DNA of 64,000 nucleotides, from the NCBI GenBank assembly GCA_038526915.1, contig JBCBGF010000002.1:372001-436000 (forward strand), written 5' to 3'. The position numbers and the translations under genes are program-made. Of the stretch, positions 43,916 through 53,171 are shown piece by piece (the first letter of the stretch is position 1; each line of letters opens with the position of its first letter). The notes under the pieces are model-generated. The model did not search any database. It saw only the letters and a list, made by a program, of their open reading frames with translations, and was not told the DNA's origin. Source of the DNA: JBCBGF01 sp038526915. Lineage in GTDB: Bacteria > Pseudomonadota > Alphaproteobacteria > Rhodobacterales > Rhodobacteraceae.

Positions 43916-46279
43916 ATGCCCACCCCCGACCAGATCCGGATCACCCATGACCGCGCTAACCCGCGCCTGATGCAGCTCTGGTGGGCCCTGCGCCCGCTCA
44001 CGTCAGTCGTTCGGTTCATGCAGACCGGCGCCCACCCCGATGACGAGATCTCGGGCATGCTGGCGGCGCTGACCTTTCGCGATGGCATCAACCTGTCTTA
44101 CGCCTGTTCCACCCGGGGCGAAGGCGGGCAGAACGACATCGGCACCGAGGCGGGCCTTGATCTGGGCGCGCTTAGGACGCGCGAGATGGAGCGGGCGTGC
44201 GATGTGCTGGGCATGCGGATGTACTGGCATTCGACGCATCCCGAAGACACGATTACCGATTTCGGCTTTTCCAAAAGCGGGACGGAAACGCTTGAGCGTT
44301 GGGGCCGCGACCGAACGTTGCACCGCTTTGTGGAAATCATTCGCTCTGAGAAGCCCGACATCATCTGCCCCACATTCCTCAACGTGCCCGGCCAGCACGG
44401 CCACCACCGCGCGATGACCGAGGCCGCGCATGCGGTGATGTCCGCCGCCGCCGACCCCGCGCAGCCGTCGAACCTGCCCCCGTGGCAAGTGAAAAAGCTC
44501 TACCTGCCCGCCTGGTCCGGCGCGGGCCAAGCCTATGACGACGACCTGCCGCCGCCCCCGGCCACGCTGACCATCCCAGGGACCGATCGCGAGCCGATGA
44601 CCGGCTGGAACTGGAACCGCATCGGTCAGCAATCGCGCGCCTTTCACCGCACGCAAGGCATGGGGCGTTGGGAGCCTGCCGGTGCGGGTCACGACTGGCC
44701 GCTGCATCTGGCAGAGACCCATGTGGCGGGGCCAGACGATCACATCTGGTCTGGCTTGCCCCGGACGCTGGGCGATCTGGCGGACTTGCCGGGGGCCGCA
44801 CCCATGGCGGCAGACCTCAAAGCGGCGCAAGCGGAGATTGAGGCGGGTGTTGCGGGCTTCCCCGATTTCGCCGGCGTGGCCGATGCCGCCGCGAGCGCAA
44901 TGCGACATCTGCAATCCGCCCTCGCCAACTGTCCCGTGGACGCAGCCCTCGAGGCCAAAGATCGCATTGAGATGAAACTCACCCAACTGAGCCACGTTCT
45001 GCGCCTCGCCCTCGGGATCGAAGCGCGCGCGCGCACGGCCACCCCCTTCATCGAAGCAGGTAGCGCGGTTGCCCTCACAACCGAGATCGACGCAGGCGCC
45101 GCCACATCCGTGGACGCCGCACTCACCCTGCCCCCAGGTCTCTCCGCTACAGCCGATACGTTATCTGCGGCCCCAGACGCGAAACCCAGCGACCCCTATC
45201 GCCCGTTTTATGATCCCTTGGCACCGGACGCCCCGCACCTCGCCGTCACGCTCACGCACCAAGGCGCCTCAACGACCGTTCCCGTAGCCTTTGAGACCGA
45301 GCCCGTCATCCTCCCCCGCGAACGCGTGGCCCTGGCCCCGTCGGCCACTGTTGTGAACACCAACACACCCAACCGCACCATCACTCTCACAGTCAGCGAC
45401 CTGTCCCCGGCAGACGCAACAATCGATCTCACCGTGCCCAATGGCTGGCACGCCGCGCGGACGGAGACGGGGTTCGAGGTCACCCTGCCCGATGCCGTGT
45501 CCCCGGGCCTCTACCGTCTGGAAGCCATGGTGAACGGCGTTCCCGCGCAAACAGTCCGCCTGATGGAGTACGACCACGTCAGCCCAACCGCCCGCGCACG
45601 GCCCGCAGGCGTGGACGTCGGCGTCTTCGACATCGCCCTGCCAGAGGCAAAGGTCGGCTACATCGGGGCCGGCAATGATCGGGTCGGCACCTGGCTCTCT
45701 GCCATGGGCGCGGATGTGACCGACATCTCCGACCACGAGCTCACCAGCGATAAAGCCCTCGCCGCATACGACACCATCGTGATCGGCATCTTCGCCATGC
45801 GCTTCCGGCCCGGGCTGGTTGACGCGATGCCAGCCCTTCACCGTTGGACAAATGCGGGTGGCACGCTCGTCACGCTCTACCACCGTCCTTGGGACAACTG
45901 GGATCCCGCGCGCATCCCGCCCCTACCGTTAGAAATTGGGCAACCCTCGCTGCGCTGGCGCGTGACGGATGAGGCCGCCGCCGTGACCCAACTGGCCGAC
46001 CACCCGATCCTGTCCACCCCGAACCAGATCGGCCCGGCGGATTGGGACGGATGGGTCAAGGAACGCGGGCTCTATTTTGCCAAAAGCTGGGACGAAGCCT
46101 ACACACCGCTTCTGTCGATGTCCGACCCGGGCGAAGACCCGTTGACCGGATCGCTTCTGGTCGCGGATATCGGCGAGGGTCGCCACATTCACACCTCCTT
46201 CATCCTCCATCACCAGATGGAGCATCTCGTTGCCGGCGCCTTCCGCCTGATGGCCAACTTCATCGCCCCGCGACGATGA
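43916..46279 (+). CDS. PIG-L deacetylase fused to a GATase1-like domain
   Basis: A 787-residue protein. The N-terminal 280 residues are a PIG-L/LmbE zinc deacetylase: QTGAHPDDEISGML near 37 (AHPDDE metal motif), ACSTRGEGGQNDIG near 60 and the second metal motif GQHGHHRAMTEA near 159. This family removes acetyl groups from GlcNAc-type amino sugars. Residues 380-570 look like beta-sandwich domains. Residues 580-787 resemble a class I glutamine-amidotransferase-like fold (VDVGVFDIALPEAKVGYIG, then AAYDTIVIGIFAMRF) without an obvious catalytic Cys. No signal peptide is seen. It lies 14 bp after the ROK gene and shares ATGA with the exporter gene. Confidence 0.87.
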   Translation: MPTPDQIRITHDRANPRLMQLWWALRPLTSVVRFMQTGAHPDDEISGMLAALTFRDGINLSYACSTRGEGGQNDIGTEAGLDLGALRTREMERACDVLGMRMYWHSTHPEDTITDFGFSKSGTETLERWGRDRTLHRFVEIIRSEKPDIICPTFLNVPGQHGHHRAMTEAAHAVMSAAADPAQPSNLPPWQVKKLYLPAWSGAGQAYDDDLPPPPATLTIPGTDREPMTGWNWNRIGQQSRAFHRTQGMGRWEPAGAGHDWPLHLAETHVAGPDDHIWSGLPRTLGDLADLPGAAPMAADLKAAQAEIEAGVAGFPDFAGVADAAASAMRHLQSALANCPVDAALEAKDRIEMKLTQLSHVLRLALGIEARARTATPFIEAGSAVALTTEIDAGAATSVDAALTLPPGLSATADTLSAAPDAKPSDPYRPFYDPLAPDAPHLAVTLTHQGASTTVPVAFETEPVILPRERVALAPSATVVNTNTPNRTITLTVSDLSPADATIDLTVPNGWHAARTETGFEVTLPDAVSPGLYRLEAMVNGVPAQTVRLMEYDHVSPTARARPAGVDVGVFDIALPEAKVGYIGAGNDRVGTWLSAMGADVTDISDHELTSDKALAAYDTIVIGIFAMRFRPGLVDAMPALHRWTNAGGTLVTLYHRPWDNWDPARIPPLPLEIGQPSLRWRVTDEAAAVTQLADHPILSTPNQIGPADWDGWVKERGLYFAKSWDEAYTPLLSMSDPGEDPLTGSLLVADIGEGRHIHTSFILHHQMEHLVAGAFRLMANFIAPRR

Positions 46280-47136
46280 ACGACGACGCCCCGCGCGACA
46301 ATCTCAGGGGCGGAGCCTGGTTGATCGCCGACATGTCGCTCAACATCTGGGCGCTGTCGATCGTCAAGTGGTTGGAGGCGGGGTATCCCGCGACGCAAGT
46401 TGTCTTCGTTCGGGCCGCGGTTGGGCTGGTGCTGATCCTGCCGATGATCTTGTATCACCGCGCGGCCTTCCGCGAGGTGGAGCATATGCGCCTGCACCTG
46501 ATACGCGTGGTCCTGTCCGTTATCACGCTCACCGCCAGTTTCTTTGCCATCTCGCGCGTGCCCCTTGCCGTCTTCACCGCCATCAACTTCACGCGGCCCA
46601 TCGTGACCATGGTCATGGCGGCGGTATTCCTGGGCGAGACCATCGGACGGCGCCGCTGGACAGCGGCGGGAATTGCCTTGCTGGGGGTCGTCCTGGCCGC
46701 CAACCCGCGCGACGTGCCGTGGTCGATCGGGCTGGCCGCGTTGATCCTCGTGGTTTTCACTGGCTCCGCCGCCATCATCGCAACGCGCCGCCTGCGATCT
46801 GCGCCGCCCATCGTGTTGATGACGTTCTACACGCTGGGCCTGACCGTTTGCACCGCGCCTCTAGCCTTCGCCTCCTGGGTTCCCATCGATCCGAGCCACA
46901 TCCTGCCGCTCATGGCTGTCGGAGCCTTCGCACAAAGCGCACAGCTATGCTTCCTGCGCGCGCATTACCACGGCGATGCAGGTTTCCTCTCGGTCCTGGG
47001 CTACACGAGCCTCGTCCTCTCCGTCGGCGTCGGCGCGGTGGTCTTTGGCGAAACCCCGACCATCCGCTTCGCCCTTGGGGCCGCCCTCGTCATCGCGGCC
47101 GCCGTTTGGGTGGTCCTGCGCCCAAACCAGATCTGA
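46276..47136 (+). CDS. EamA/DMT-family transporter
   Basis: A 286-residue membrane protein of the drug/metabolite transporter superfamily with ten helices in two EamA repeats. WLIADMSLNIWALSIVKWL starts repeat one, with TRPIVTMVMAAVFLGETIGRRRW near residue 109; repeat two ends SVLGYTSLVLSVGVGAVVFGETPTIRFALGA. The conserved VFxGE-type segment occurs in both halves. The ATG overlaps the deacetylase stop as ATGA, so it probably belongs to the same pathway, perhaps exporting a product. It converges with oxyR with no gap. Confidence 0.88.
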   Translation: MNDDAPRDNLRGGAWLIADMSLNIWALSIVKWLEAGYPATQVVFVRAAVGLVLILPMILYHRAAFREVEHMRLHLIRVVLSVITLTASFFAISRVPLAVFTAINFTRPIVTMVMAAVFLGETIGRRRWTAAGIALLGVVLAANPRDVPWSIGLAALILVVFTGSAAIIATRRLRSAPPIVLMTFYTLGLTVCTAPLAFASWVPIDPSHILPLMAVGAFAQSAQLCFLRAHYHGDAGFLSVLGYTSLVLSVGVGAVVFGETPTIRFALGAALVIAAAVWVVLRPNQI

Positions 47137-48048
47137 TTACCCAACCGCCCGGCTTCGTTGCGCCTGACCGATCTGGCGGATCGTTGCGCCCAGTTCCATC
47201 AGCTGCTTCTCCAACGGGTTCGTCTTGCGCCACACCATGCCGACCGTGCGCCGGGGTGTCTGGTCGCGAAACCGCGAGACGACGACATCGGTGCCCTTCG
47301 TCTCCAGCGGCACGGCCATCTCGGGGATCAGGGTCAGACCCAACCCCGCATCGACCATCTGCACCAGCGTGGCCAGCGACGAGCCCTCCATCAACAGCGT
47401 GGGATCCGACGGCGACATCTCGCAAAGCGACAAGGCCTGATCCCGAAAGCAGTGCCCTTCTTCCAGCAGGAGCAGTTTCATCTCCTGCAACTGGTGCGGC
47501 GACGGGACGGGTGTGGCGGCATCCCGGGCGGAGCGGATCAGAACGAACTCTTCCTCGAACAAGGCGAACTCCCGCAAACTCGGCTCGGAGATCGGCAGGG
47601 CCGCGATGATGAAATCAAGGCGGCTCTGCATCAGGTCATCGAGCAACGTCTGCGTCACCGTTTCCCGCGGCCTCAGCTCAAGATCGGGCAAGATCTCCGA
47701 CAACCGCCGGATCACCTCGGGCAAGAGATACGGCGCCAGCGTCGGGATGATCCCCATCCGCAAGCGCCCGGTCAGCGGCCCATCGGGCTTGCGCGCCAAT
47801 TCCGATATGTCCTCGACATCGCGCAGCACCTTCTGCGCCCGCACCAAAAACTCCTCCCCCAAGGTCGTCAGGCGCACCTGCCGCGCGGTCCGCTCCACCA
47901 GCGGGGCACCAACAAGGGCTTCCAATTCTTTGATCTGCATCGACAAAGCGGGTTGAGAGATCGCACACGCCTCAGCCGCGCGGCCAAAATGCTCGAACCG
48001 GGCCAAAGCCTCGAAATAGCGGAAGTGCTTGAGCGTCAGGTTTATCAT
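47137..48048 (-). CDS. oxyR: Hydrogen peroxide-sensing regulator OxyR
   Basis: A 303-residue LysR-type activator. The helix-turn-helix is LARFEHFGRAAEACAISQPALSMQIKELE near residue 15. The redox pair lies in EEGHCFRDQALSLCEMS near residue 200, matching the GHC-x8-C disulfide switch of OxyR. It diverges from katG, the usual OxyR target, with a 115-bp shared regulatory gap. Confidence 0.94.
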   Translation of the reverse strand: MINLTLKHFRYFEALARFEHFGRAAEACAISQPALSMQIKELEALVGAPLVERTARQVRLTTLGEEFLVRAQKVLRDVEDISELARKPDGPLTGRLRMGIIPTLAPYLLPEVIRRLSEILPDLELRPRETVTQTLLDDLMQSRLDFIIAALPISEPSLREFALFEEEFVLIRSARDAATPVPSPHQLQEMKLLLLEEGHCFRDQALSLCEMSPSDPTLLMEGSSLATLVQMVDAGLGLTLIPEMAVPLETKGTDVVVSRFRDQTPRRTVGMVWRKTNPLEKQLMELGATIRQIGQAQRSRAVG

Positions 48049-48092
48049 AAGCCCAACTTATCGCCACTTTAACTATATTCAATTGGAGTTAA
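48047..48092. promoter_or_regulatory. Candidate OxyR operator region
   Basis: ATAAG-N5-CTTAT (48047-48061) is a perfect palindrome covering the oxyR start codon, and TTAACT-N12-AGTTAA (48069-48092) follows toward katG. Both are AT-rich and lie where OxyR would bind to control katG and itself. They do not exactly fit the E. coli OxyR consensus. Confidence 0.4.
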
Positions 48093-48163
48093 TGAAACCG
48101 CCCGGATACCCAAGGCGCACCCAGACGAATCCAACTTCCTCGCAGGCAACAGGAGATCCCGAC

Positions 48164-50344
48164 ATGGACGGAAACAGAATGCCAGGCCTCGGCGGCTGTC
48201 CGGTTAACCACGGCGGCAACACCGCGATCGGCAAGCCGGTGACCAAATGGTGGCCCAGCGCGCTGAACCTCGACATCCTGCACCAGCACGGTGCCCGCAC
48301 CAATCCGATGGATCCCGACTATAACCACCGCGAGGCGGTGAAAGCGCTCGACTATGACGCCGTGAAGGCTGACGTCCAGGCGCTGATGACCGAAAACCAG
48401 GACTGGTGGCCTGCGGATTGGGGGCACTACGGCGGCCTGATGATCCGTCTCGCCTGGCATTCCGCAGGGTCCTACCGGATGCAGGACGGGCGTGGTGGCG
48501 CCGGGTCCGGCAACATCCGTTTCGCCCCCCTGAACTCTTGGCCCGACAACGCCAGCCTCGACAAGGCCCGCCGCCTGTTGTGGCCGATCAAAAAGAAGTA
48601 CGGCAACGCGCTGTCCTGGGCCGACCTCATCATCCTATCGGGCAACATGGCCTATGAATCGATGGGCCTGAAAACCTTCGGCTTCGGCTTTGGCCGCGAA
48701 GACATCTGGGGCCCTGAGACGGATGTCTATTGGGGATCCGAGAATGAATGGCTCGCCCCGTCGGAAAACCGCTACGACGATCTCGACGACGCGACCACGC
48801 TGGAAAACCCGCTGTCTGCGGTCCACATGGGCCTGATCTATGTGAACCCCGAGGGTGTGAACGGTGTTCCCGACCCCGCCCGCACCGCACAGCACGTACG
48901 TGTCACCTTTGCCCGCATGGCGATGGACGATGAAGAAACGGCTGCGCTGACCTGTGGCGGCCACACGGTTGGCAAGGCCCATGGCGGCGGCGGATATGGC
49001 GACCAGATCGGGGCCGAGCCCGAAGGCTGCCCTGTGCATATGCAGGGCTTCGGCTGGCTGAACCCCGGGCAGTCTGACAAGGCGTCAGACAACTTCACCT
49101 CGGGCATCGAAGGCGCCTGGACGAAGAACCCCACGCAGTGGGACATGGGCTATTTCGACTACCTCTTTGGCTATGAGTGGGAGCTGACCAAATCCCCCGC
49201 TGGCGCGCACCAGTGGAAGCCGGTGGACATGCCGGAAGATGAGATGCCGCGCGATCCATCGGACCCGTCAAAAGCGCAGATGCCGATGATGACGGACGCC
49301 GACATGGCGATGAAGGTCGACCCGATCTATAACGAGATCTGCCAGAAGTTCCGCGCCGATCCAGACTATTTCGCTGACACCTTTGCCCGCGCGTGGTTCA
49401 AACTGACCCACCGCGACATGGGGCCCCGCGCAAACTACTATGGCCCCGATGTGCCTGCCGAAGACCTGATCTGGCAGGATCCGATCCCCGCGGGTCCCAC
49501 CGGCTACGACGTGGCGGCCGTCAAGGCCAAGATCGCCGATAGCGGCCTGACCGCAGCGGAGCTGATCGCCACCGCATGGGACAGTGCGCGGACCTTCCGT
49601 GGGTCAGATAAGCGCGGTGGCGCAAACGGGGCGCGTATTCGCCTTGCACCCCAAAAGGACTGGGCCGGGAACGAACCCGACCGTCTGGCCAAGGTGCTGG
49701 GCATACTTGAGCCCATCGCCTCCGAGACCGGCGCGTCCATCGCGGACACTATCGTCCTGGGCGGTGTTGTCGGGCTTGAGATGGCGATCAAGGCCGGTGG
49801 TCATTCCGTGGACGTGCCCTTCACCCCTGGTCGCGGCGACGCGACGGCGGAACAGACCGATGCCGACAGCTTCGGCGTGCTGGAACCCGTCGCTGACGGC
49901 TTCCGCAACTGGCAGAAAGACGACTACGCCGTCTCCGCCGAAGAGATGATGCTCGACCGGGCACAGCTCATGGGCCTGACCGCGGCAGAGATGACCGTTC
50001 TGCTGGGCGGCCTGCGTGTGATGGGCGTGAACCATGACGGCAATCCCTACGGCGTCTTCACGGACAACGTGGGTGCGCTGACGAACGACTTCTTCGTCAA
50101 CCTGACTGACATGGCGTATAGCTGGCACCCGCTGGACGACGGCACGTACGAGCTGCGCGACCGGGCCACGGGCGCCGTCAAGTGGCCGGCCACGAGTGCG
50201 GATCTCGTGTTTGGCTCGAACTCGGTCCTGCGCGCCTATGCCGAGGTCTATGCCCAGGATGACAACAAAGAAAAGTTCGTGCGCGACTTTGTTGCCGCCT
50301 GGACCAAGGTCATGGACGCCGACCGCTTCGACTTGGTGGCCTAA
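48164..50344 (+). CDS. katG: Catalase-peroxidase KatG
   Basis: A 726-residue bifunctional haem catalase-peroxidase. The distal site RLAWHSAGSYR (Arg, Trp, His) is near residue 93, VNPEGVNG with the Tyr of the Met-Tyr-Trp adduct is near 226, and the proximal His in CGGHTVGKAHGGG is near 265. The second, haem-free copy follows (DSARTFRGSDKRGGANGARIRL, GGVVGLEMAIKAGGHSV). Length and order match the family. The ATG at 48164 has AGGAGA upstream; the longer frame reaches back into the regulatory gap. Confidence 0.97.
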   Translation: MDGNRMPGLGGCPVNHGGNTAIGKPVTKWWPSALNLDILHQHGARTNPMDPDYNHREAVKALDYDAVKADVQALMTENQDWWPADWGHYGGLMIRLAWHSAGSYRMQDGRGGAGSGNIRFAPLNSWPDNASLDKARRLLWPIKKKYGNALSWADLIILSGNMAYESMGLKTFGFGFGREDIWGPETDVYWGSENEWLAPSENRYDDLDDATTLENPLSAVHMGLIYVNPEGVNGVPDPARTAQHVRVTFARMAMDDEETAALTCGGHTVGKAHGGGGYGDQIGAEPEGCPVHMQGFGWLNPGQSDKASDNFTSGIEGAWTKNPTQWDMGYFDYLFGYEWELTKSPAGAHQWKPVDMPEDEMPRDPSDPSKAQMPMMTDADMAMKVDPIYNEICQKFRADPDYFADTFARAWFKLTHRDMGPRANYYGPDVPAEDLIWQDPIPAGPTGYDVAAVKAKIADSGLTAAELIATAWDSARTFRGSDKRGGANGARIRLAPQKDWAGNEPDRLAKVLGILEPIASETGASIADTIVLGGVVGLEMAIKAGGHSVDVPFTPGRGDATAEQTDADSFGVLEPVADGFRNWQKDDYAVSAEEMMLDRAQLMGLTAAEMTVLLGGLRVMGVNHDGNPYGVFTDNVGALTNDFFVNLTDMAYSWHPLDDGTYELRDRATGAVKWPATSADLVFGSNSVLRAYAEVYAQDDNKEKFVRDFVAAWTKVMDADRFDLVA

Positions 50345-50353
50345 ACGATTGAT

Positions 50354-50379
50354 CGGGCGGCCCTGTCATCGGTCGCCCG
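50354..50379. terminator. Hairpin between katG and oxidoreductase genes
   Basis: A 9-bp stem (50354-50362 with 50371-50379, one G.U pair) and 8-nt loop lies 9 bp after the katG stop and 9 bp from the stop of the convergent gene. It lacks a T-run; it is a likely bidirectional transcript end. Confidence 0.5.
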
Positions 50380-50387
50380 GCCAACCC

Positions 50388-52433
50388 TCACGCTTGAGCA
50401 GCCGGTGCGGCTGACACCCCCCGCACCTCAACCTCCGCCCCATAGTTGTTCTGCCCCACCGAGAACGGAAACGCTGACAGGGCGGTTTCGGGCAAAACGG
50501 ATGATCCATCCGTCAAAGCGTTCAGACCCGGCCAGCCATCGCGCATCCAAACCGTCCCCGGCGGCATGCGCCGCGTGACCTTGGCACGCGCGCGAAACGC
50601 CCCCCGCGTGTTTGAGATCTCGATCCAATCCCCATCCGCGATACCGCGCGCCTCGGCATCCGCCGGGGCGATCCACAAGTCGGGATTACTCTCGCGATTG
50701 GCCAGCGTCGGCAAAGCTCGCCCGTGATCGTAAAAGGCGTGGAAGTGGGCGAAAGTGCGCCCATGGGCCAGTCGCAACCCCTGCCCGCCCCCCGCCGTGT
50801 CATCCGCCACAGGTAATGGCGGCAGACCCATCGCCGCCGCGCGTTCCGAATAGAACTCGATCTTGCCCGAAGGCGTGCCATAGGCATGGGTCGGATACGC
50901 CACGTGCGAGACGTTCAACGCCACACGCCCCCCATTCTCGCGCAACTTTTCCACTGTGGCGTGCCCCGTGGCCGGATGATCAAGCACGGCGTCCATCGCC
51001 GCTTCCTGGTTCGCCCAGGGGTAGACGTCGAACACACCCAGCCGCTCGGCCAACCCTTGGTAAAGCTCATAAACCGGCCGCGCCTCCCCTGCGGACGGGA
51101 GGACGCGGTCGGACAGGTGAACATGGGTGTTGGTCGACTTGGCCCCGATCTCCTCCAGCCAGATCGTTCCGGGCAAAACGATGTCGGCCGCTTCCCGGAT
51201 CGTCTGGTTCGCAAACACATCATAGGCCACGACCAACTCGGTCTTGGCCAATGCGGCGCGCACCCGGTTGGTGTCCGCGAATGAGGACAGCACGTTTGAG
51301 CCGATCGAGACAAACACCTTCACCGCACCGCTTTCCAGGGCCCCGACAATCGCCTCCATCTGGTTGGGGATGTAGGTGCCCGGCGGCCTGCGATCCGCGG
51401 CGGAGACATCGTTGAACCCGGCACCATGGCTGCGCCCGCCATGCCGCGGCCCGATCCCACCGCCCGGAATGCCAAAGTTCCCCGTCAGCGCCGGCAGACA
51501 GGAGATCGCCCGCGCCGCCTGCCAGGTATTTCCGCCTTTGTGCAGCGACGACCCGCCGATCACGATCATCGCAGGCTTCGTCGCGGCATAGCGACGAGCA
51601 AGCCCGGTGATCGTATCAGCGGGAACGCCCGTCACAGCCTCGGCCCAATCCGGCGTCATCGTCTCCAAATGCGATCGCAGCGCCTCGAACCCAAGCGTGT
51701 GCTGCGCCACAAACGCCGCGTCCCACGCCCCATCGGCCACAATCACCTGCATCATCGCCAGCGCCAGCACCGCATCGGTGCCAGGTTTCACCAGGATCAC
51801 GTCGTCGGCCAGGGCAGACGCTTCGGTCCGGCGCACATCGATGACCACGATCCGCGCGCCCCGGCGCTTGGCGATCTCCACATGCCGCAGGGTGTTGGCC
51901 TGGCTGACGGTATTGGCCCCCCAGAGGATCACCATCTCCGCATTGGCCCCAAGGTCTTCTTTGGTCGAGGTCTCAAGGGCGCCTGTGATCCCGACGCCAA
52001 AACCCCCAAGCCCCCAGCAGATCATCGCCGGGTTCCAGTGCTGGCAGCCATAGAGGTTGGCAAACCGCTCCATCTGCGCGCGTTTCAGGCCAAAGCCATA
52101 GTCGTTGGCCCAGTTCCCATGCGCCTGCCAGAAGCCCACACGTTCGGGCCCGACATCCTGCATCACCGTCGCGATCCGATCCATCGCCGCATCCCAGGGA
52201 ATGTCTGTCCAGGCGTCCACGCCGCGCCGGTCGCGCATCCGCGGGGTCAGAATGCGCTGGTCGTTCCCGACGATATCATGCGCGGCCTTGCCCCGCATGC
52301 ACAAGAACCCCTGACTGTCCGGATTGGTCTCGTCCCCCGCAATCACGACCGCCGCGTCGCCTTGCACCGTCACCGTCATCCCGCACAGCGTCGGGTGACA
52401 GTTCATCGGACACATCGTCTTGTAGGTCTTCAC
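50388..52433 (-). CDS. Molybdopterin oxidoreductase
   Basis: A 681-residue DMSO-reductase-family enzyme. The N-terminal Fe-S motif is CPMNCHPTLCG with Cys at residues 8, 12 and 17 and a fourth Cys at 45 (GFLCMRGKA). Further family text includes WDAAMDRIA, ILWGANTVSQANTLRHVEIAKRRGA near 170, GFNDVSA, and a C-terminal molybdopterin-dinucleotide binding domain (NRESNPDLWIAPADAEARG, then GDWIEISNTRGAF). No Tat signal is seen, so it is probably cytoplasmic. No partner subunit or chaperone is adjacent, and the substrate cannot be named. Confidence 0.88.
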   Translation of the reverse strand: MKTYKTMCPMNCHPTLCGMTVTVQGDAAVVIAGDETNPDSQGFLCMRGKAAHDIVGNDQRILTPRMRDRRGVDAWTDIPWDAAMDRIATVMQDVGPERVGFWQAHGNWANDYGFGLKRAQMERFANLYGCQHWNPAMICWGLGGFGVGITGALETSTKEDLGANAEMVILWGANTVSQANTLRHVEIAKRRGARIVVIDVRRTEASALADDVILVKPGTDAVLALAMMQVIVADGAWDAAFVAQHTLGFEALRSHLETMTPDWAEAVTGVPADTITGLARRYAATKPAMIVIGGSSLHKGGNTWQAARAISCLPALTGNFGIPGGGIGPRHGGRSHGAGFNDVSAADRRPPGTYIPNQMEAIVGALESGAVKVFVSIGSNVLSSFADTNRVRAALAKTELVVAYDVFANQTIREAADIVLPGTIWLEEIGAKSTNTHVHLSDRVLPSAGEARPVYELYQGLAERLGVFDVYPWANQEAAMDAVLDHPATGHATVEKLRENGGRVALNVSHVAYPTHAYGTPSGKIEFYSERAAAMGLPPLPVADDTAGGGQGLRLAHGRTFAHFHAFYDHGRALPTLANRESNPDLWIAPADAEARGIADGDWIEISNTRGAFRARAKVTRRMPPGTVWMRDGWPGLNALTDGSSVLPETALSAFPFSVGQNNYGAEVEVRGVSAAPAAQA

Positions 52434-52658
52434 ACGCAGGGGCCTCCACCGCTGAATTTGGGAGTGTTTTGTGAGTATGGCAGGTTTTGCCGCAACCCGT
52501 GCAGCAAACTCTGTTCGGCGATGATGCCCCTCATGGCTGGGGTCAGAGTACGTTTTCTGGAGCAGCGAGCTTCACGACCCGAGGAATGCGCGGTGACCAT
52601 ATTTGATCTTTTCCGGCCAACCGGGGCACACGGGCTTTCCCACGCAAAGGCTCTGCCC

Positions 52659-53171
52659 CTAGATCATGGACACCGCGTCGAGGGCCATGATCAGGACGAA
52701 CATTCCCACAAACAGTCCCGATAGCACCAAAGCAGCGCGTCCGGCCAAGTGTTGGCGCGCGAAAAGGCCCAGGACGATCGCGGGCACAAAGCCAAAGACG
52801 CCGATCGTCGCCATAATGGCACCGCCGTCACCGCCGATCATGTCTGAGAAAACACCGGCAGCCATCAGAATGATCAGGGTCAGCAAGGTCACGCCCAACG
52901 CCAACACCGCCATACCCTTGCCGCGGACGAAGCCGGTCTCGCTGGCCCAGCCTTCTGGTGTTTCCATTTCGGCCAAAACCTCTCTCATGCGGTCTTTTCT
53001 GATGGGCGAGGCAGGTTGGCCCGCGTCGAGGATCGCGTGCACCTGCTCTTCGGTGCCCGCGAGCGCCATATCGATTTCCTCAGAAGGCGTGCCGCCGCGC
53101 TTCAATGTGCGCCGCACCCGACCCAGGTGTTTTTCCAAAAGCCGTGCGGCCCCGCGATCAAGTTCCGCCAT
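52659..53171 (-). CDS. HAAS-domain membrane protein (PadR partner)
   Basis: A 170-residue protein. The N-terminal 75 residues are helical and charged (LDRGAARLLEKHLGRVRRTLK, then GTEEQVHAILDA), resembling the HAAS/DUF1700 signalling domain that typically follows padR. Three membrane helices come after (GMAVLALGVTLLTLIILMAAGVF, IMATIGVFGFVPAIVLGLF, AALVLSGLFVGMFVLIMAL). It overlaps padR by 14 bp. Its role may be to relay an envelope signal to PadR; this is inferred from gene pairing. Confidence 0.75.
   Translation of the reverse strand: MAELDRGAARLLEKHLGRVRRTLKRGGTPSEEIDMALAGTEEQVHAILDAGQPASPIRKDRMREVLAEMETPEGWASETGFVRGKGMAVLALGVTLLTLIILMAAGVFSDMIGGDGGAIMATIGVFGFVPAIVLGLFARQHLAGRAALVLSGLFVGMFVLIMALDAVSMI

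Noticed and set aside
51426..52724. Long plus-strand frame (432 codons) opposite the molybdopterin oxidoreductase gene
   Set aside because: Antisense shadow of a well-supported gene with His/Arg/Pro-rich composition.
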